The notes: generated from the sequence alone by a model not told the origin. A stretch of DNA of 64,000 nt from Verrucomicrobiaceae bacterium (GCA_027484445.1 JAIXSY010000055.1:186001-250000), one strand, 5' to 3'. Counted from the first letter of the stretch, positions 27,398 to 36,945 are shown. Numbers and translations are program-made.

Positions 27398-28906
27398 ATG
27401 CCCGAGGGAACTCCCGCCCCCACTCCTGACTCTAACTTTCCTGCTGAGCTTTTGGCTCCCGCCCAGGCGCTGGAGTCCGCTCTCCAGGCGGGTCAGCCAG
27501 TGGACAAATGTTTTGCGGACTTTTGCAGCCGCGCCTACGTGAAACCGGAGTGGGCTGGCCCCGCCAGTGAGTTTCTGGCGGAGCTCTTTGAAGGTCGCGA
27601 AGCGATGCTGGCGGCGATGACACGGGTGCCCGATCTGATCATCGAGCTGGCCTCAGGTCAGCAGACCTTGACGACGATCGTGGCCTTCGAGTGGGCAGCC
27701 GCAGCCGATGCGGCACGGCTGAGCAAGCTGTCGGAAGCACTCGCAGCGACGCATGGAAAGATGCACAACCCGGAAGTGGTGCATCTGATGCTGGCGCTAG
27801 CGAGCTCACTCGCCATCACACGCTATCCCCGCGCCGAGCAGATGCTGAATCTAGCCGAGCCGCAGGTCGAAGAAGAGCATCAGGAAAGTCTGGCCGAAGC
27901 ACGGCTGTGGATGGCAGCAGGTCGCATCCTGCGTGGCAGTAGCCAAGAGGTGCGCGAGCTCTGGAACCATCGCCTACGCCGTCGGCGCACCGCTTGGACC
28001 TGGGACAGCCCGGCCGAACGTGCGGCGCTGCAAGAATTGGCCGACCATCTCAGGCCTGGCCAAGAAGGCATGGAGCTGTTTCAGTCCATCGTTCCTTCTT
28101 CCTGGTGGCAAATCGCCGTGCAACTGGCGACTGAGCGCGCTGCCTTGCGCGAGCTTTATGAGCAGCGGCATCCCGAGCTGGCCTCCACGCTACCGAAGGG
28201 TCGGGTTTCTTCTGAAAATGAAGATGCTAGTGCCATGCCGCAGGCTCATGCCTCAGCGCTGTCAGAAGGCAGCGCACCTTCCCCTGCCCCGCGCACGAAT
28301 GAGCCGCAGGTGATGGTGATGAATGCTTGGCCTTTCTTCCTAGGAGGTCTCGTCGGAGCGGCCGCACTCGCGGTCGTCATTGCCATCAGCCCCTACGATC
28401 TGAAAAAAACCAGCCTGAAGGGCAATACCGAGCCTGGCACAGCAGCCCCCCCAAGCACTGCAGTCCCCCTTACCCTTCCTGCCAACCAAGCGAATCTGAA
28501 CTGGGTGCAGGAGCAGCTCACGCGCATTCAGGCTGGCAGTGACGATCTGAAAGCCCTGTGGTCTCGCGTGCAACGCGGCACCTGGGCAGAGAACCAAGCC
28601 CTGCTGAAGGGAGAAACGCCTGAGCTAACGGCTGAGGATCCCCGCCGCCTGCGCCTGCTGATCTGGCTGCACCTGGACCCACCGGACGACAAAACCATGC
28701 AGTCGGAACTGCCAGCGCTGCTGGCATCCATCCGCGCGGACAGCGATACCTTAGAGCTCTGGGAAAACGTAGCCGGAGCCCGATCCGTGATGGAGAAAGC
28801 GGTACGCGAAGCCGCGCGGCGGCAAATTTATGCCAATGCCACGGCCTGGTCCCCCAGCCAAAAGGAGCAGCTCAATCAACTGGGCTGGCCTGTGGCTCCG
28901 CCGTGA
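27398..28906 (+). CDS. Hypothetical single-pass membrane protein
   Basis: The 502-residue product is not one I recognise. The first 270 residues are helical and rich in Ala, Glu and Leu with a repeat-like texture (AEQMLNLAEPQVEEEHQESLAEARLWMAAGRIL), suggesting TPR- or HEAT-like helical pairs. A low-complexity linker leads to one transmembrane helix (WPFFLGGLVGAAALAVVIAI, about 311-330), then a Thr/Pro/Ala-rich stretch and a second helical domain to the end. Two large domains on opposite membrane faces suggest a scaffold or sensor. Its 3' end overlaps the 3' end of the convergent P-type ATPase gene by 35 bp. Confidence 0.6.
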   Translation: MPEGTPAPTPDSNFPAELLAPAQALESALQAGQPVDKCFADFCSRAYVKPEWAGPASEFLAELFEGREAMLAAMTRVPDLIIELASGQQTLTTIVAFEWAAAADAARLSKLSEALAATHGKMHNPEVVHLMLALASSLAITRYPRAEQMLNLAEPQVEEEHQESLAEARLWMAAGRILRGSSQEVRELWNHRLRRRRTAWTWDSPAERAALQELADHLRPGQEGMELFQSIVPSSWWQIAVQLATERAALRELYEQRHPELASTLPKGRVSSENEDASAMPQAHASALSEGSAPSPAPRTNEPQVMVMNAWPFFLGGLVGAAALAVVIAISPYDLKKTSLKGNTEPGTAAPPSTAVPLTLPANQANLNWVQEQLTRIQAGSDDLKALWSRVQRGTWAENQALLKGETPELTAEDPRRLRLLIWLHLDPPDDKTMQSELPALLASIRADSDTLELWENVAGARSVMEKAVREAARRQIYANATAWSPSQKEQLNQLGWPVAPP

Positions 28907-31160
28907 TGCTCGCTGGCTCACGAACAAAGAGCAGACGGAGGCTATTCAGGCATACCAGCACCGTGCTGCCCTCATGCGTCAAAACGCCGAGGGTCAATGG
29001 CACAATGCCTGCCAAAGCAGCCAGGGCCATGATGGCCACCGAGCCAAGCGAAATGACCAAATTTTGCCGAATGATGGCCCGAGCACGCAGGCTGATGTGA
29101 CGCGCGGACAGCAGCTTTTCGATCTTGTCCTGCATCAGCACGACATCGGCCTGCTCCAGCGCTGCATCGCTGCCTCTTGCGCCCATGGCCAGACTGACAT
29201 GAGCGGCAGCGAGACTTGGCGCGTCATTGACCCCGTCTCCCACCATAGCGACTCGGTGCCCCTGGCGGGTCAGTTCCTGAATGACCGCGACTTTATCCTC
29301 TGGATGGAGGCCAGCGCGCACATCCGTGACCCCCAAATCGCGAGCCACATGCACGGCTGCAGCACGGCGATCTCCCGTAAGCATCAGTGTGGTCAGCCCT
29401 TCTTGAGCTAGTTTTTTCAGCACTGCACGACTGCCTGGGCGGATCTCATCCCGCAAGAGCAGGCGCCCCATGACCGCCGCGTTTAGCAGCCACACCTCTG
29501 TCAGGCCCAGGGCGGCATCAGGCACGTCTTTCAGCCATCGGGCAAAATCACCCTGCTGGATCAGCTCGCGACGGCCTGCGTAGGTCAGGCCGCGATCCGT
29601 GACCCCACGCAGGCCCATGCCTGGCAGGGACTGCATACCTGTGACCTCGCCCACCGTCAGCCCCTCAGCCTGAGCAAAGTGGGTAATCGCACGAGCGATG
29701 GGATGATTCGAATGCGCATCCAGCGTTGCCGCCAATCGCAGCACTTCTTTTTCCTGGCCAGGAGGAAAACTTTCCACCGCCGTGACTCGAAGATTGCCCT
29801 CCGTCAGCGTGCCGGTTTTGTCCATCGCCACGGTATCGACCTCGCCGAGCTTTTCGATCGCGGCACCGCCACGAAAGAGAATCCCACGCCGAGCCCCCCA
29901 GGCGATGGCAGCCAGGATGGCAGAGGGGATGGACAGGACCAGCGCGCAGGGGCTCATCACCACCAGCAGAGTCATCGCCCGATAAAAGGCCGAGGTCTCC
30001 CCGGGCTCGGCAGAGAAAGCCGGCACCTTCAGAACCAGCCACCAGATCAAAAACATGCACAGGACGAGGCCCAGCGTGGCCAGCGTGTAGCCTGTGCCAA
30101 AGCGATCCGTGAAGCGCTGGCTAGGAGCGCGCATCTGCTGCGCCGTCTGAATGAGATGGATGATCCGTGCCAATGCGCTCTGAGTAGCGGGCCGCTCCAC
30201 CTGCGCCTGAACCAAGCCCCAGAGATTCAAAGTGCCACCATAAACCGTGGCCCCGATGCCCTTGTCCACCGGCACCGACTCCCCCGTCAGAGTCGCCTCA
30301 TCTGCTGCTGTCTCACCCTGAGTCACCTTTGCATCCACAGGGAATAGCTCAGCGGGGCGGACCTGCACAAGATCACCCGGACGCAGCAGGCTGACGGCTC
30401 TGTCCTCCGTGCTGCCATCGGGCAAAACCACCCGTGCCAGCTTCGGCGCGGCCTGAGTCAACGCATGAATCTCCCGGTGTGTGCGGTGCAGCACATAATG
30501 CTCCAGAGCGCCTGAGGTGGAGAAAAGGAAGAGCAGCAGAGCGCCCTCCCCCCAAGCCCCCACAGCGACCGCACCGGCTGCCACAGCCAGCATCAAAAAA
30601 TGCACATCAAGACGCCGTTCGCGCAGATTTTCCCAGGCGTCTTTTGCAGCATCCCAGCCACCACTGATGAGCGATAGGGCAAACAATGCCCGCACCCAAA
30701 GGCGAGGCACATCAGGCCAGCTGCGCTCGATCAGCCAAGCAGCGAACAAAGCCGCACCGCAGAGAGCAGCCTGCACCGCCAGCGCGCGCCACTCGGCCTC
30801 ACTTTGGCGCTCCATGGCCTCCGCCTCCGGCCACTCGAACTCACGCCACTTCCAGAACCTAGGAGCCGTCGGGCAGGCAGGCTTGGCCAGGGTGATCAGG
30901 CCCTGCTCGTGGGACAAACTCAGGCCCGAGGGCGATGCACTGCGCACTGGCATGGCTGGGGCGGCTTCTTCCAGCTGGCGCAGCACCTCATTCAACTGCG
31001 CCTGGAGCGCCGTGGGATCCACAGGGCCTAGGGTGGCGAGCCGCACCTGACGCGCAGCTGCATCCACACGGATGGCCTCCACCCCCTCGTGGGTAGAAAG
31101 AAAGTCCGCCAGTAGTTCCACCCAGGCAGGCACAGCAGGAGCGCGTTCCGTCATCGACAT
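28872..31160 (-). CDS. P1B-4-type heavy-metal translocating ATPase (Co/Zn/Fe-type exporter)
   Basis: The 762-residue inner-membrane pump has an N-terminal HMA-like ferredoxin fold (about 10-70) that lacks the metal-binding CxxC pair, then transmembrane helices. The actuator domain contains TLTGESVPVDKG. The transport motif is SPC in VVMSPCALVLS, followed by the phosphorylation site DKTGTLTEG, the nucleotide-binding HSNHPIAR and the hinge MVGDGVNDAPSLAAA. The last helices carry LTHEGSTVLVCLNSLR. SPC with HEGST marks subtype P1B-4, whose members export cobalt, zinc or iron rather than copper. The start is the first of two Met codons (MSMTER) on the expected frame. No regulator is adjacent; it is divergent from rpoD. 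Confidence 0.9.
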   Translation of the reverse strand: MSMTERAPAVPAWVELLADFLSTHEGVEAIRVDAAARQVRLATLGPVDPTALQAQLNEVLRQLEEAAPAMPVRSASPSGLSLSHEQGLITLAKPACPTAPRFWKWREFEWPEAEAMERQSEAEWRALAVQAALCGAALFAAWLIERSWPDVPRLWVRALFALSLISGGWDAAKDAWENLRERRLDVHFLMLAVAAGAVAVGAWGEGALLLFLFSTSGALEHYVLHRTHREIHALTQAAPKLARVVLPDGSTEDRAVSLLRPGDLVQVRPAELFPVDAKVTQGETAADEATLTGESVPVDKGIGATVYGGTLNLWGLVQAQVERPATQSALARIIHLIQTAQQMRAPSQRFTDRFGTGYTLATLGLVLCMFLIWWLVLKVPAFSAEPGETSAFYRAMTLLVVMSPCALVLSIPSAILAAIAWGARRGILFRGGAAIEKLGEVDTVAMDKTGTLTEGNLRVTAVESFPPGQEKEVLRLAATLDAHSNHPIARAITHFAQAEGLTVGEVTGMQSLPGMGLRGVTDRGLTYAGRRELIQQGDFARWLKDVPDAALGLTEVWLLNAAVMGRLLLRDEIRPGSRAVLKKLAQEGLTTLMLTGDRRAAAVHVARDLGVTDVRAGLHPEDKVAVIQELTRQGHRVAMVGDGVNDAPSLAAAHVSLAMGARGSDAALEQADVVLMQDKIEKLLSARHISLRARAIIRQNLVISLGSVAIMALAALAGIVPLTLGVLTHEGSTVLVCLNSLRLLFVREPASITAEPQASPVD

Positions 31161-31371
31161 GCAAGCGCAGTCTATACCCCAGGACGCAGGCCTGTCCCAG
31201 ACTAGATTTTGCCAAATCCCCACCCGCACAGCCGCACCGACGCGATGCATTGAGCCTCAAGAACATCTTGACCACACGCGCCCTCACCTGATAATCCGCG
31301 CCCCCTCCTTTCGTCTCCCCCTCACGGCGGTTGCATCCTCCCGACATGCAGCCCCCCTCCAGCGGCAGCCT

Positions 31372-33252
31372 ATGGCCGTGCGTCCGAAAAAATCACCTAC
31401 CTCCAAAAGCAGCAAGGCCAGCTCTGCCAAATCAGAGAGCAAGGCCTCTGAGTCCATGGCTGCCACTGCTGCTGCCGCCCAGCCTCCTGTGAAGCGTGGA
31501 CGCGGAAGACCGCGCAAGCATCCGGTGGCAGAAAAGCCAGCCGCTCAGCCCCTGATCACTGCCGATGGCCTGCTGGTGAAGCGTGGACGCGGAAGACCCC
31601 GGAAAAACACCGAGGTCGTTGTCACGGCCCCGATCGTCAATGACATCAACTCTCCTGAGATCCAGTCCCGCATCCGTGGCTTGATCCGCCAAGCCAAAGA
31701 CCAAGACCATCTGACCTGGGACGACCTGAATGATGCTCTGCCTGCCGGGCTGGTCACCCCAGATTTGATCGAGGAAGTCATCATCCGACTGCGCTCGCTG
31801 GAAATTCGCATCACCGACTCTGCCGACAGCAGCGTGCTGCCGCCCGTGCCCGGAACTGCCAAAAGCTCCGGTTCTGCGAATGCCAAGGACGAGTCCGTGA
31901 AGCTGGACAGCCTGGACGATCCGGTGCGCATGTATCTGCGCCAGATGGGCCAAGTGCCCCTGCTGACGCGCGAGCAGGAAATCGAAATCTCCAAGCGCAT
32001 CGAAACCGCCGAGACAGCTCTGATCGACACGCTGCATCGCACCGGCTTTGTAGCCAGTGCCTACCTGACGAATGCACAGAACCTCGAAGCTGGCCGCGAG
32101 CGCTTTGATCGACTCGTCATTGATCGCAAGTTCGAAGAACGTGACCTTTACTTCAAGAAGCTAAGTCAACTCATCCAGCAGGCCCAGGATCAGCTGAAAA
32201 AGTGCGGTGATCTGAACAAGACTCGCGCCACTGTCGCGGAGAAGAAAAAAGCGGCTGCCCACACGGCGTTTGAGGATGCCCGCGCTGCTTACTTCAAGCT
32301 TTGCGCCAAGTTTTTCTTCAAGCAGAAGATCACGGAAGACTTCACCGCGCTCATGGAGAAGAAGCTGGTGGAGCTACAGACCCTTGAGGCAGAAATCACG
32401 GCCCACCCTCGACGCCAAGAGCCCCGCAAAGCCCTGGAGGCCTTTGAAAGCGAAGCTTGGCTCAGCGCTGAAGATTTCAAAAAGAACGTCTTGGACATCC
32501 GCCGCTGCGTGACTGAGGCCACGCGTGCGAAGACGGAAATGATCGAAGCGAACCTGCGACTCGTTATTTCCATCGCCAAGAAATACACCAATCGCGGCCT
32601 CTCTTTCCTGGACCTCATCCAAGAAGGCAACATGGGCCTGATGCGTGCTGTGGAGAAATTCGAATACCGCCGTGGCTACAAATTCTCCACCTATGCCACC
32701 TGGTGGATTCGACAAGCCATCACCCGCAGCATCGCCGACCAAGCGCGCACGATTCGCATCCCCGTGCACATGATCGAGACGATCAACAAACTGATGCGCG
32801 TGCACAAGCAGCTGGTCCAGGAGCTCGGGCGCGATCCGACGCCTGAAGAAATCGCCGACGAGATTCACTTGCCTGTCGAACGCGTGAATGCCGTGCTGCG
32901 CATGGCTCAAACGCCAGTCTCCATGCAGGCCAAAGTCGGCGACAACGAAGGTGACACTGAGTTCGGCGATTTCATTGAAGACAAAGAAGCACGGGACCCG
33001 ATGGAGCTCACAGCCATGAACCTGCTGCGGGACAAGCTGAAGGACGTGCTCGACACCTTGAGCGCCCGAGAACGCGAAGTGCTGGAGCAGCGATTTGGTC
33101 TTGTGGACGGTGCAGGCCGGACGCTGGAGGAAGTGGGCAAGCAATTCCGCGTCACTCGCGAGCGCATCCGCCAGATCGAAGCCAAGGCCCTGCGCAAGCT
33201 GCGCCACCCGACACGCATCCGAAAACTCGGTGGTTTCTTCGGTGCCGAATGA
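31372..33252 (+). CDS. rpoD: Primary RNA polymerase sigma factor RpoD with N-terminal AT-hooks
   Basis: The 626-residue housekeeping sigma factor carries region 1.1 (about 85-150, SRIRGLIRQAKDQDHLTWDDL) and 1.2 (DDPVRMYLRQMGQVPLLTREQEIEI). A charged non-conserved region follows, then region 2 (LRLVISIAKKYTNRGLSFLDLIQEG, YATWWIRQAITRSI), region 3 (LGRDPTPEEIADEIHL) and region 4 (LEEVGKQFRVTRERIRQIEAKALRKLRHP). Before region 1.1 is a Ser/Lys/Ala-rich leader with two AT-hook motifs, GRGRPRK at 43-49 and 72-78, not part of standard RpoD. The frame is open 100 codons upstream across the divergent promoter; the start MAVRPKK is chosen because the earlier stretch is non-conserved and overlaps the ATPase gene. 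Confidence 0.95.
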   Translation: MAVRPKKSPTSKSSKASSAKSESKASESMAATAAAAQPPVKRGRGRPRKHPVAEKPAAQPLITADGLLVKRGRGRPRKNTEVVVTAPIVNDINSPEIQSRIRGLIRQAKDQDHLTWDDLNDALPAGLVTPDLIEEVIIRLRSLEIRITDSADSSVLPPVPGTAKSSGSANAKDESVKLDSLDDPVRMYLRQMGQVPLLTREQEIEISKRIETAETALIDTLHRTGFVASAYLTNAQNLEAGRERFDRLVIDRKFEERDLYFKKLSQLIQQAQDQLKKCGDLNKTRATVAEKKKAAAHTAFEDARAAYFKLCAKFFFKQKITEDFTALMEKKLVELQTLEAEITAHPRRQEPRKALEAFESEAWLSAEDFKKNVLDIRRCVTEATRAKTEMIEANLRLVISIAKKYTNRGLSFLDLIQEGNMGLMRAVEKFEYRRGYKFSTYATWWIRQAITRSIADQARTIRIPVHMIETINKLMRVHKQLVQELGRDPTPEEIADEIHLPVERVNAVLRMAQTPVSMQAKVGDNEGDTEFGDFIEDKEARDPMELTAMNLLRDKLKDVLDTLSAREREVLEQRFGLVDGAGRTLEEVGKQFRVTRERIRQIEAKALRKLRHPTRIRKLGGFFGAE

Positions 33253-33319
33253 GGAAAGCTAGGCGGAAGCGGTGATTTCTCGTTTGCGTGCCAGCCCATC
33301 AAAGGCTTCATCCGCCGCG

Positions 33320-34003
33320 ATGGAAAACGCCACCCACCACACCCCACTCATCCTGCCCTCCCTCCTTGCTGCAGATTGGTCCAAAGTCGGTGCTGAGGTC
33401 TCCCGGGCTGAACAGGCAGGCGCACGTTGGCTACACCTGGATGTGATGGATGGAGCTTTTGTGGACAACATTTCCTTCGGCCCACAAATGGTCAGCACCG
33501 TCCGCCAGTGCACACCGATGTATTTGGATGTGCATCTCATGATCCACCGCGCTGACCATTACTTGGAACGCTTTTTGAAGGCAGGAGCTGACAACATCAC
33601 CATCCATGTCGAAGCGAATTACCAAACCTCTGTGGCCGAGACGCTGAAGCGCATTCGAGACGCTGGCAAGCACTGCGGACTCGCCCTGCATCCCGCTACC
33701 CCCTTTGAGGCTGCCTTGCCCTACCTGGAACACATCGACCTGCTGCTCATCATGACCGTTGTGCCAGGCTTCGGCGGTCAGCCCTTCATGGAAAAAGAAA
33801 CCATGCCAAAACTCGCTGCAGCTCGGGATTATCGAGACCAGCACGGGCTCAAGTATCACCTGGAGGTGGATGGTGGCATTTATGCCAACACCGCCCCCAT
33901 CGCGAAAAAGCACGGCGCCAATCTGTTTGTCTGCGGCACCTCTTTTTTCGGCCAGCCTGATGCCCGTGAAGCCATGAAGCAGCTGTCCGCGGCGGTCGCC
34001 TAA
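33320..34003 (+). CDS. rpe: Ribulose-phosphate 3-epimerase
   Basis: The 227-residue TIM-barrel metalloenzyme interconverts ribulose 5-phosphate and xylulose 5-phosphate in the pentose phosphate pathway. Motifs: ILPSLLAADWSKVGAE, the metal-binding HLDVMDGAFVDNISFGPQ, YLDVHLMIHRADHY, MTVVPGFGGQPFMEKE and VDGGIYANTAP followed by GTSFFG for phosphate binding. Length is normal. The start is MENATHH rather than an in-frame upstream codon 16 residues earlier. It is followed after 19 bp by thyA, so rpe-thyA is probably one transcript, perhaps continuing from rpoD 67 bp upstream. Confidence 0.95.
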   Translation: MENATHHTPLILPSLLAADWSKVGAEVSRAEQAGARWLHLDVMDGAFVDNISFGPQMVSTVRQCTPMYLDVHLMIHRADHYLERFLKAGADNITIHVEANYQTSVAETLKRIRDAGKHCGLALHPATPFEAALPYLEHIDLLLIMTVVPGFGGQPFMEKETMPKLAAARDYRDQHGLKYHLEVDGGIYANTAPIAKKHGANLFVCGTSFFGQPDAREAMKQLSAAVA

Positions 34004-34022
34004 ATCTGCAACCCACCTCCTC

Positions 34023-34820
34023 ATGGAAGAATATCACCGCCTCCTTCGCAAGGTGCTCAATCATGGCTCCTACCGCGAGGATCGAACAGGCACGGGAGCC
34101 TACTCCATCTTTGGGGAACAGAGCCGCTACGACCTGAGCGAGACCTTCCCCCTTGTGACGACCAAAAAACTGCACCTGCGCAGCATCATTCATGAGCTGC
34201 TCTGGTTCCTGAAAGGCGACACCAACATTCGCTACCTTCATGAGAACAAAGTCACGATCTGGGATGAATGGGCCGATGAAAACGGTGAGCTAGGTCCTGT
34301 GTATGGCGCGCAATGGCGCCGCTGGCAGGGCACCCCCGAAGCTGAGCCTGTGGATCAAATCAGCAAGGTCATCCATAGCCTAAAAACAAATCCCTACAGC
34401 CGCCGCCACATCGTCAGCGCCTGGAACGTGCCCTACATCGATGAAATGGCGCTGCCGCCTTGCCACTGCCTGTTTCAGTTCTTTGTCGCGGACGGGCGCC
34501 TGAGTTGCCAGCTCTACCAGCGCAGCGCGGATTTGTTCCTGGGCGTTCCCTTCAACATCGCCAGCTACAGCCTGCTTGTGCTCATGATGGCCCAGGTTTG
34601 TGACCTGCGGCCTGGTGAATTCGTGCACACCTTCGGCGACCTTCATCTCTACAAGAACCACCTCGACCAGGCCCGGCTCCAGTTGAGCCGCGAGCCACGT
34701 CCCCTGCCCACCATGCGGTTGAATCCTGATGTGAAAGACCTTTTTGGCTTCAGCTACGAAGACTTCACTCTCGAGGGTTACTCCCCCCATCCCGCTATCA
34801 AAGCCGAGATTGCTGTCTGA
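34023..34820 (+). CDS. thyA: Thymidylate synthase
   Basis: The 265-residue product is the standard length for ThyA, which methylates dUMP to dTMP with methylene-tetrahydrofolate. It shows the dUMP-phosphate Arg region YREDRTGTGAYSIFG, the WDEWADENGELGPVYGAQWRRW block, the catalytic Cys in LPPCHCLFQFFV, LSCQLYQRSADLFLGVPFNIASYSLL with the Asp/Asn determinants, and the C-terminal EGYSPHPAIKAEIAV. No dihydrofolate reductase gene follows. It is downstream of rpe on the same strand and converges on trpA. Confidence 0.97.
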   Translation: MEEYHRLLRKVLNHGSYREDRTGTGAYSIFGEQSRYDLSETFPLVTTKKLHLRSIIHELLWFLKGDTNIRYLHENKVTIWDEWADENGELGPVYGAQWRRWQGTPEAEPVDQISKVIHSLKTNPYSRRHIVSAWNVPYIDEMALPPCHCLFQFFVADGRLSCQLYQRSADLFLGVPFNIASYSLLVLMMAQVCDLRPGEFVHTFGDLHLYKNHLDQARLQLSREPRPLPTMRLNPDVKDLFGFSYEDFTLEGYSPHPAIKAEIAV

Positions 34821-34870
34821 GGCTCGCTCTCCGCTTCTCAGACCGTTGCTGTCGGCTTCGAAACCTTCAC

Positions 34871-35686
34871 TCAAAGGGCGTGGACAGCGTCCACCAGGGG
34901 TTTGACGAAGGCCTCAAGCTGCTGGGAAAGATCCATGCTGCGCCCGTTTTTCTCGATCAATTTCACGATCGCGCTACCCACCACCACCCCATCGGCCATG
35001 CTTGCAACCGTGGCTGCCTGTTCAGGATTTGAGACGCCGAATCCGACACACACAGGCACCTCGGTCACAGCCTTAATCGCAGCGACTTGCTCGCCGATGC
35101 CGGTAGCGATTTCTGCCTGAGCCCCTGTCACACCGAGACGGCTCACGTAATAAACAAAACCTTCCGCACTTTTTGCAATGCTGGCGATGCGGCTGGAAGG
35201 CGTGGTGGGAGCGATCAACTGAATGTGCCTCAGCTCCGGCGTAGCTTTGAGCTCTGGATTTTCAGCCGCTTCATCCGGCGGCAAGTCTAGCACCAGCACC
35301 CCATCCGCACCCGCGCTCGCAGCATCGTGGTGGAAGCGCTCAAAACCATAAGCATAAACGGGATTCAAGTAGGTGAAGAGCACCAAGGGAACTTGGCTGC
35401 GGATGCGCAGCTGACGAATCATCTCAAGCACCTTTGGCATCGTGGCACCGGCCTTTAGCGCACGATCCGCTGCCATCTGATTGACGATTCCATCCGCCAG
35501 TGGATCGGAGAACGGCACCCCGAGCTCAACGATATCCACACCTGCTTTCTCAAGAGCCAAGACGATGTCGATGGTGGCCTCTAAGCTTGGATCACCTGCA
35601 CAGACATAAGCCACAAAAGCCTTCTTGCCGGTAGTTTTCAGCTGGGAGAAACGAGCATCAATGCGATTGGCGAGGGCGGACGACAT
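34871..35686 (-). CDS. trpA: Tryptophan synthase alpha subunit
   Basis: The 271-residue TIM barrel cleaves indole-3-glycerol phosphate to indole for the beta subunit. It shows AFVAYVCAGDPSLEATIDIV with the catalytic Asp, VDIVELGVPFSDPLADGIVNQMA with the catalytic Glu, the loop-6 region YYVSRLGVTGAQ, and PVCVGFGVSNPEQAATVASMADGVVVGSAIVKLI for phosphate binding. Length and motifs are complete. No other trp gene is nearby, so the pathway genes are scattered. The start MSSALANRID is preferred to an in-frame Met 12 codons earlier. Confidence 0.95.
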   Translation of the reverse strand: MSSALANRIDARFSQLKTTGKKAFVAYVCAGDPSLEATIDIVLALEKAGVDIVELGVPFSDPLADGIVNQMAADRALKAGATMPKVLEMIRQLRIRSQVPLVLFTYLNPVYAYGFERFHHDAASAGADGVLVLDLPPDEAAENPELKATPELRHIQLIAPTTPSSRIASIAKSAEGFVYYVSRLGVTGAQAEIATGIGEQVAAIKAVTEVPVCVGFGVSNPEQAATVASMADGVVVGSAIVKLIEKNGRSMDLSQQLEAFVKPLVDAVHAL

Positions 35687-35754
35687 GGGCGCGCTATCTA
35701 CCCGGCTGATGAGGCTGTGCAACTTCTGCGGAAGAACTCCCCGCGAAAGCCTGC

Positions 35755-36810
35755 TTATCGGTTGGCACGCAGGTCCATCTCACAATCTGCATCTGCGGGG
35801 ACTGGCTGGCCCACTTGATCTACCGGATGGGTGTAAAGGTATTTCCACACAGCCTCATGAACCAAACTGCCGTCTGCGGCTTTGACCGAACCACTGCCCG
35901 GCACCACACAGGAATGAGCCCTCTTGGCATCTCCTTTGACGTCTGCCGCCGTGGTTAGGCGACGCGTATGGCCGTAAGGAGGAGGGATGCGATCTACATC
36001 CACAATGGGGCCAAACTGTGCCAAACCCAGCATCTGCCACGAGCGGCAGTAATGGTCACTGGTCCAGCCTCCATCCAGCACATGACTGAACCCAAAGAAT
36101 CGCTTGGCTTCAGTGGCTGAAGGCAAACCCTGCCAAGCCTCATACTGATCCCGAGGACCACAGAGCATGACCACACGATCCACAGCCTGATGTTTGGCAA
36201 AACGAGCTGCGGTGGTGCTGCCATGGGAAGCTCCCGAGACGATGATGCGATCCCAACGCAGAGCATTCTTTTGCTCATTCAAAAAGTAATCCCAGCGACC
36301 TTGTGGATTCTGACGAGCCAACCACTGCACAAAGCTCAAAGCACGTCCTGCCATGCCATCGGGCTTCGGGATCTGCACAGCATCGCTAAAATCTTCCCCC
36401 GTGGCGGCTTCGAGACGGATCTTTCCCAAAAACAAATCATCTGCTGGCGGTGGTTCTTGGCCGAACTTGCCAAACCATCCGTTCGCATAATGAACCTGAA
36501 TGGCATGCAGCCCATAAGCATTGAGCCGCTCAAACAACGGCCCACTGTGCCCCATGAGCCAGATCACCAAGCGTCCACGTGGTGGGATGCGTGTATCAAC
36601 TGAGGCATTTTCCTCATCCGCAGGCTTGCCTTTTTTCTCAAAAACAAAGTCGATTTCTGGGTGCTCACGGGCCGAAGGGTCGATCTGACTAGCTCGCGCT
36701 TTGAACACATAACGCTGCGGCTGAGCATCCGAAAAAACGAATTCATCCTGAGCATACACCGAAGAAACGAAGACCGTGATGCAAATGAACCAAGCAGAAA
36801 AGCGACGCAT
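35755..36810 (-). CDS. Secreted alpha/beta-hydrolase-like protein
   Basis: The 351-residue product has a signal peptide (MRRFSAWFICITVFVSSVYAQ). The body shows an alpha/beta-hydrolase nucleophile elbow IIVSGASHGSTTAARFAKH (GxSxG, Ser near 196) on the expected strand, a probable acid in the VMLCGPRDQYEAW region and a possible catalytic His near the VHEAVW end. It resembles a family annotated as BPSS1187-like in related bacteria, but I cannot confirm this. Substrate unknown. It is downstream of the DUF1501 gene on the same strand, separated by 135 bp, so probably not in the same operon. Confidence 0.6.
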   Translation of the reverse strand: MRRFSAWFICITVFVSSVYAQDEFVFSDAQPQRYVFKARASQIDPSAREHPEIDFVFEKKGKPADEENASVDTRIPPRGRLVIWLMGHSGPLFERLNAYGLHAIQVHYANGWFGKFGQEPPPADDLFLGKIRLEAATGEDFSDAVQIPKPDGMAGRALSFVQWLARQNPQGRWDYFLNEQKNALRWDRIIVSGASHGSTTAARFAKHQAVDRVVMLCGPRDQYEAWQGLPSATEAKRFFGFSHVLDGGWTSDHYCRSWQMLGLAQFGPIVDVDRIPPPYGHTRRLTTAADVKGDAKRAHSCVVPGSGSVKAADGSLVHEAVWKYLYTHPVDQVGQPVPADADCEMDLRANR

Positions 36811-36945
36811 ATGAAATGGGAATGAATGGACCGATGCAGTCTGCTATTCCGAAATGGAAGCCGAGTCAAAAACACAACAAGTCCTGGATACGAGGAGCCT
36901 GCGGATGCAACCGCAAAAGCTCCCAAGCTATCCATGAAGCCGAGC

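Noticed and set aside
31072..31371. 100-codon N-terminal extension of rpoD
   Set aside because: It overlaps the divergent ATPase gene, has no conserved residues and crosses the likely promoter.
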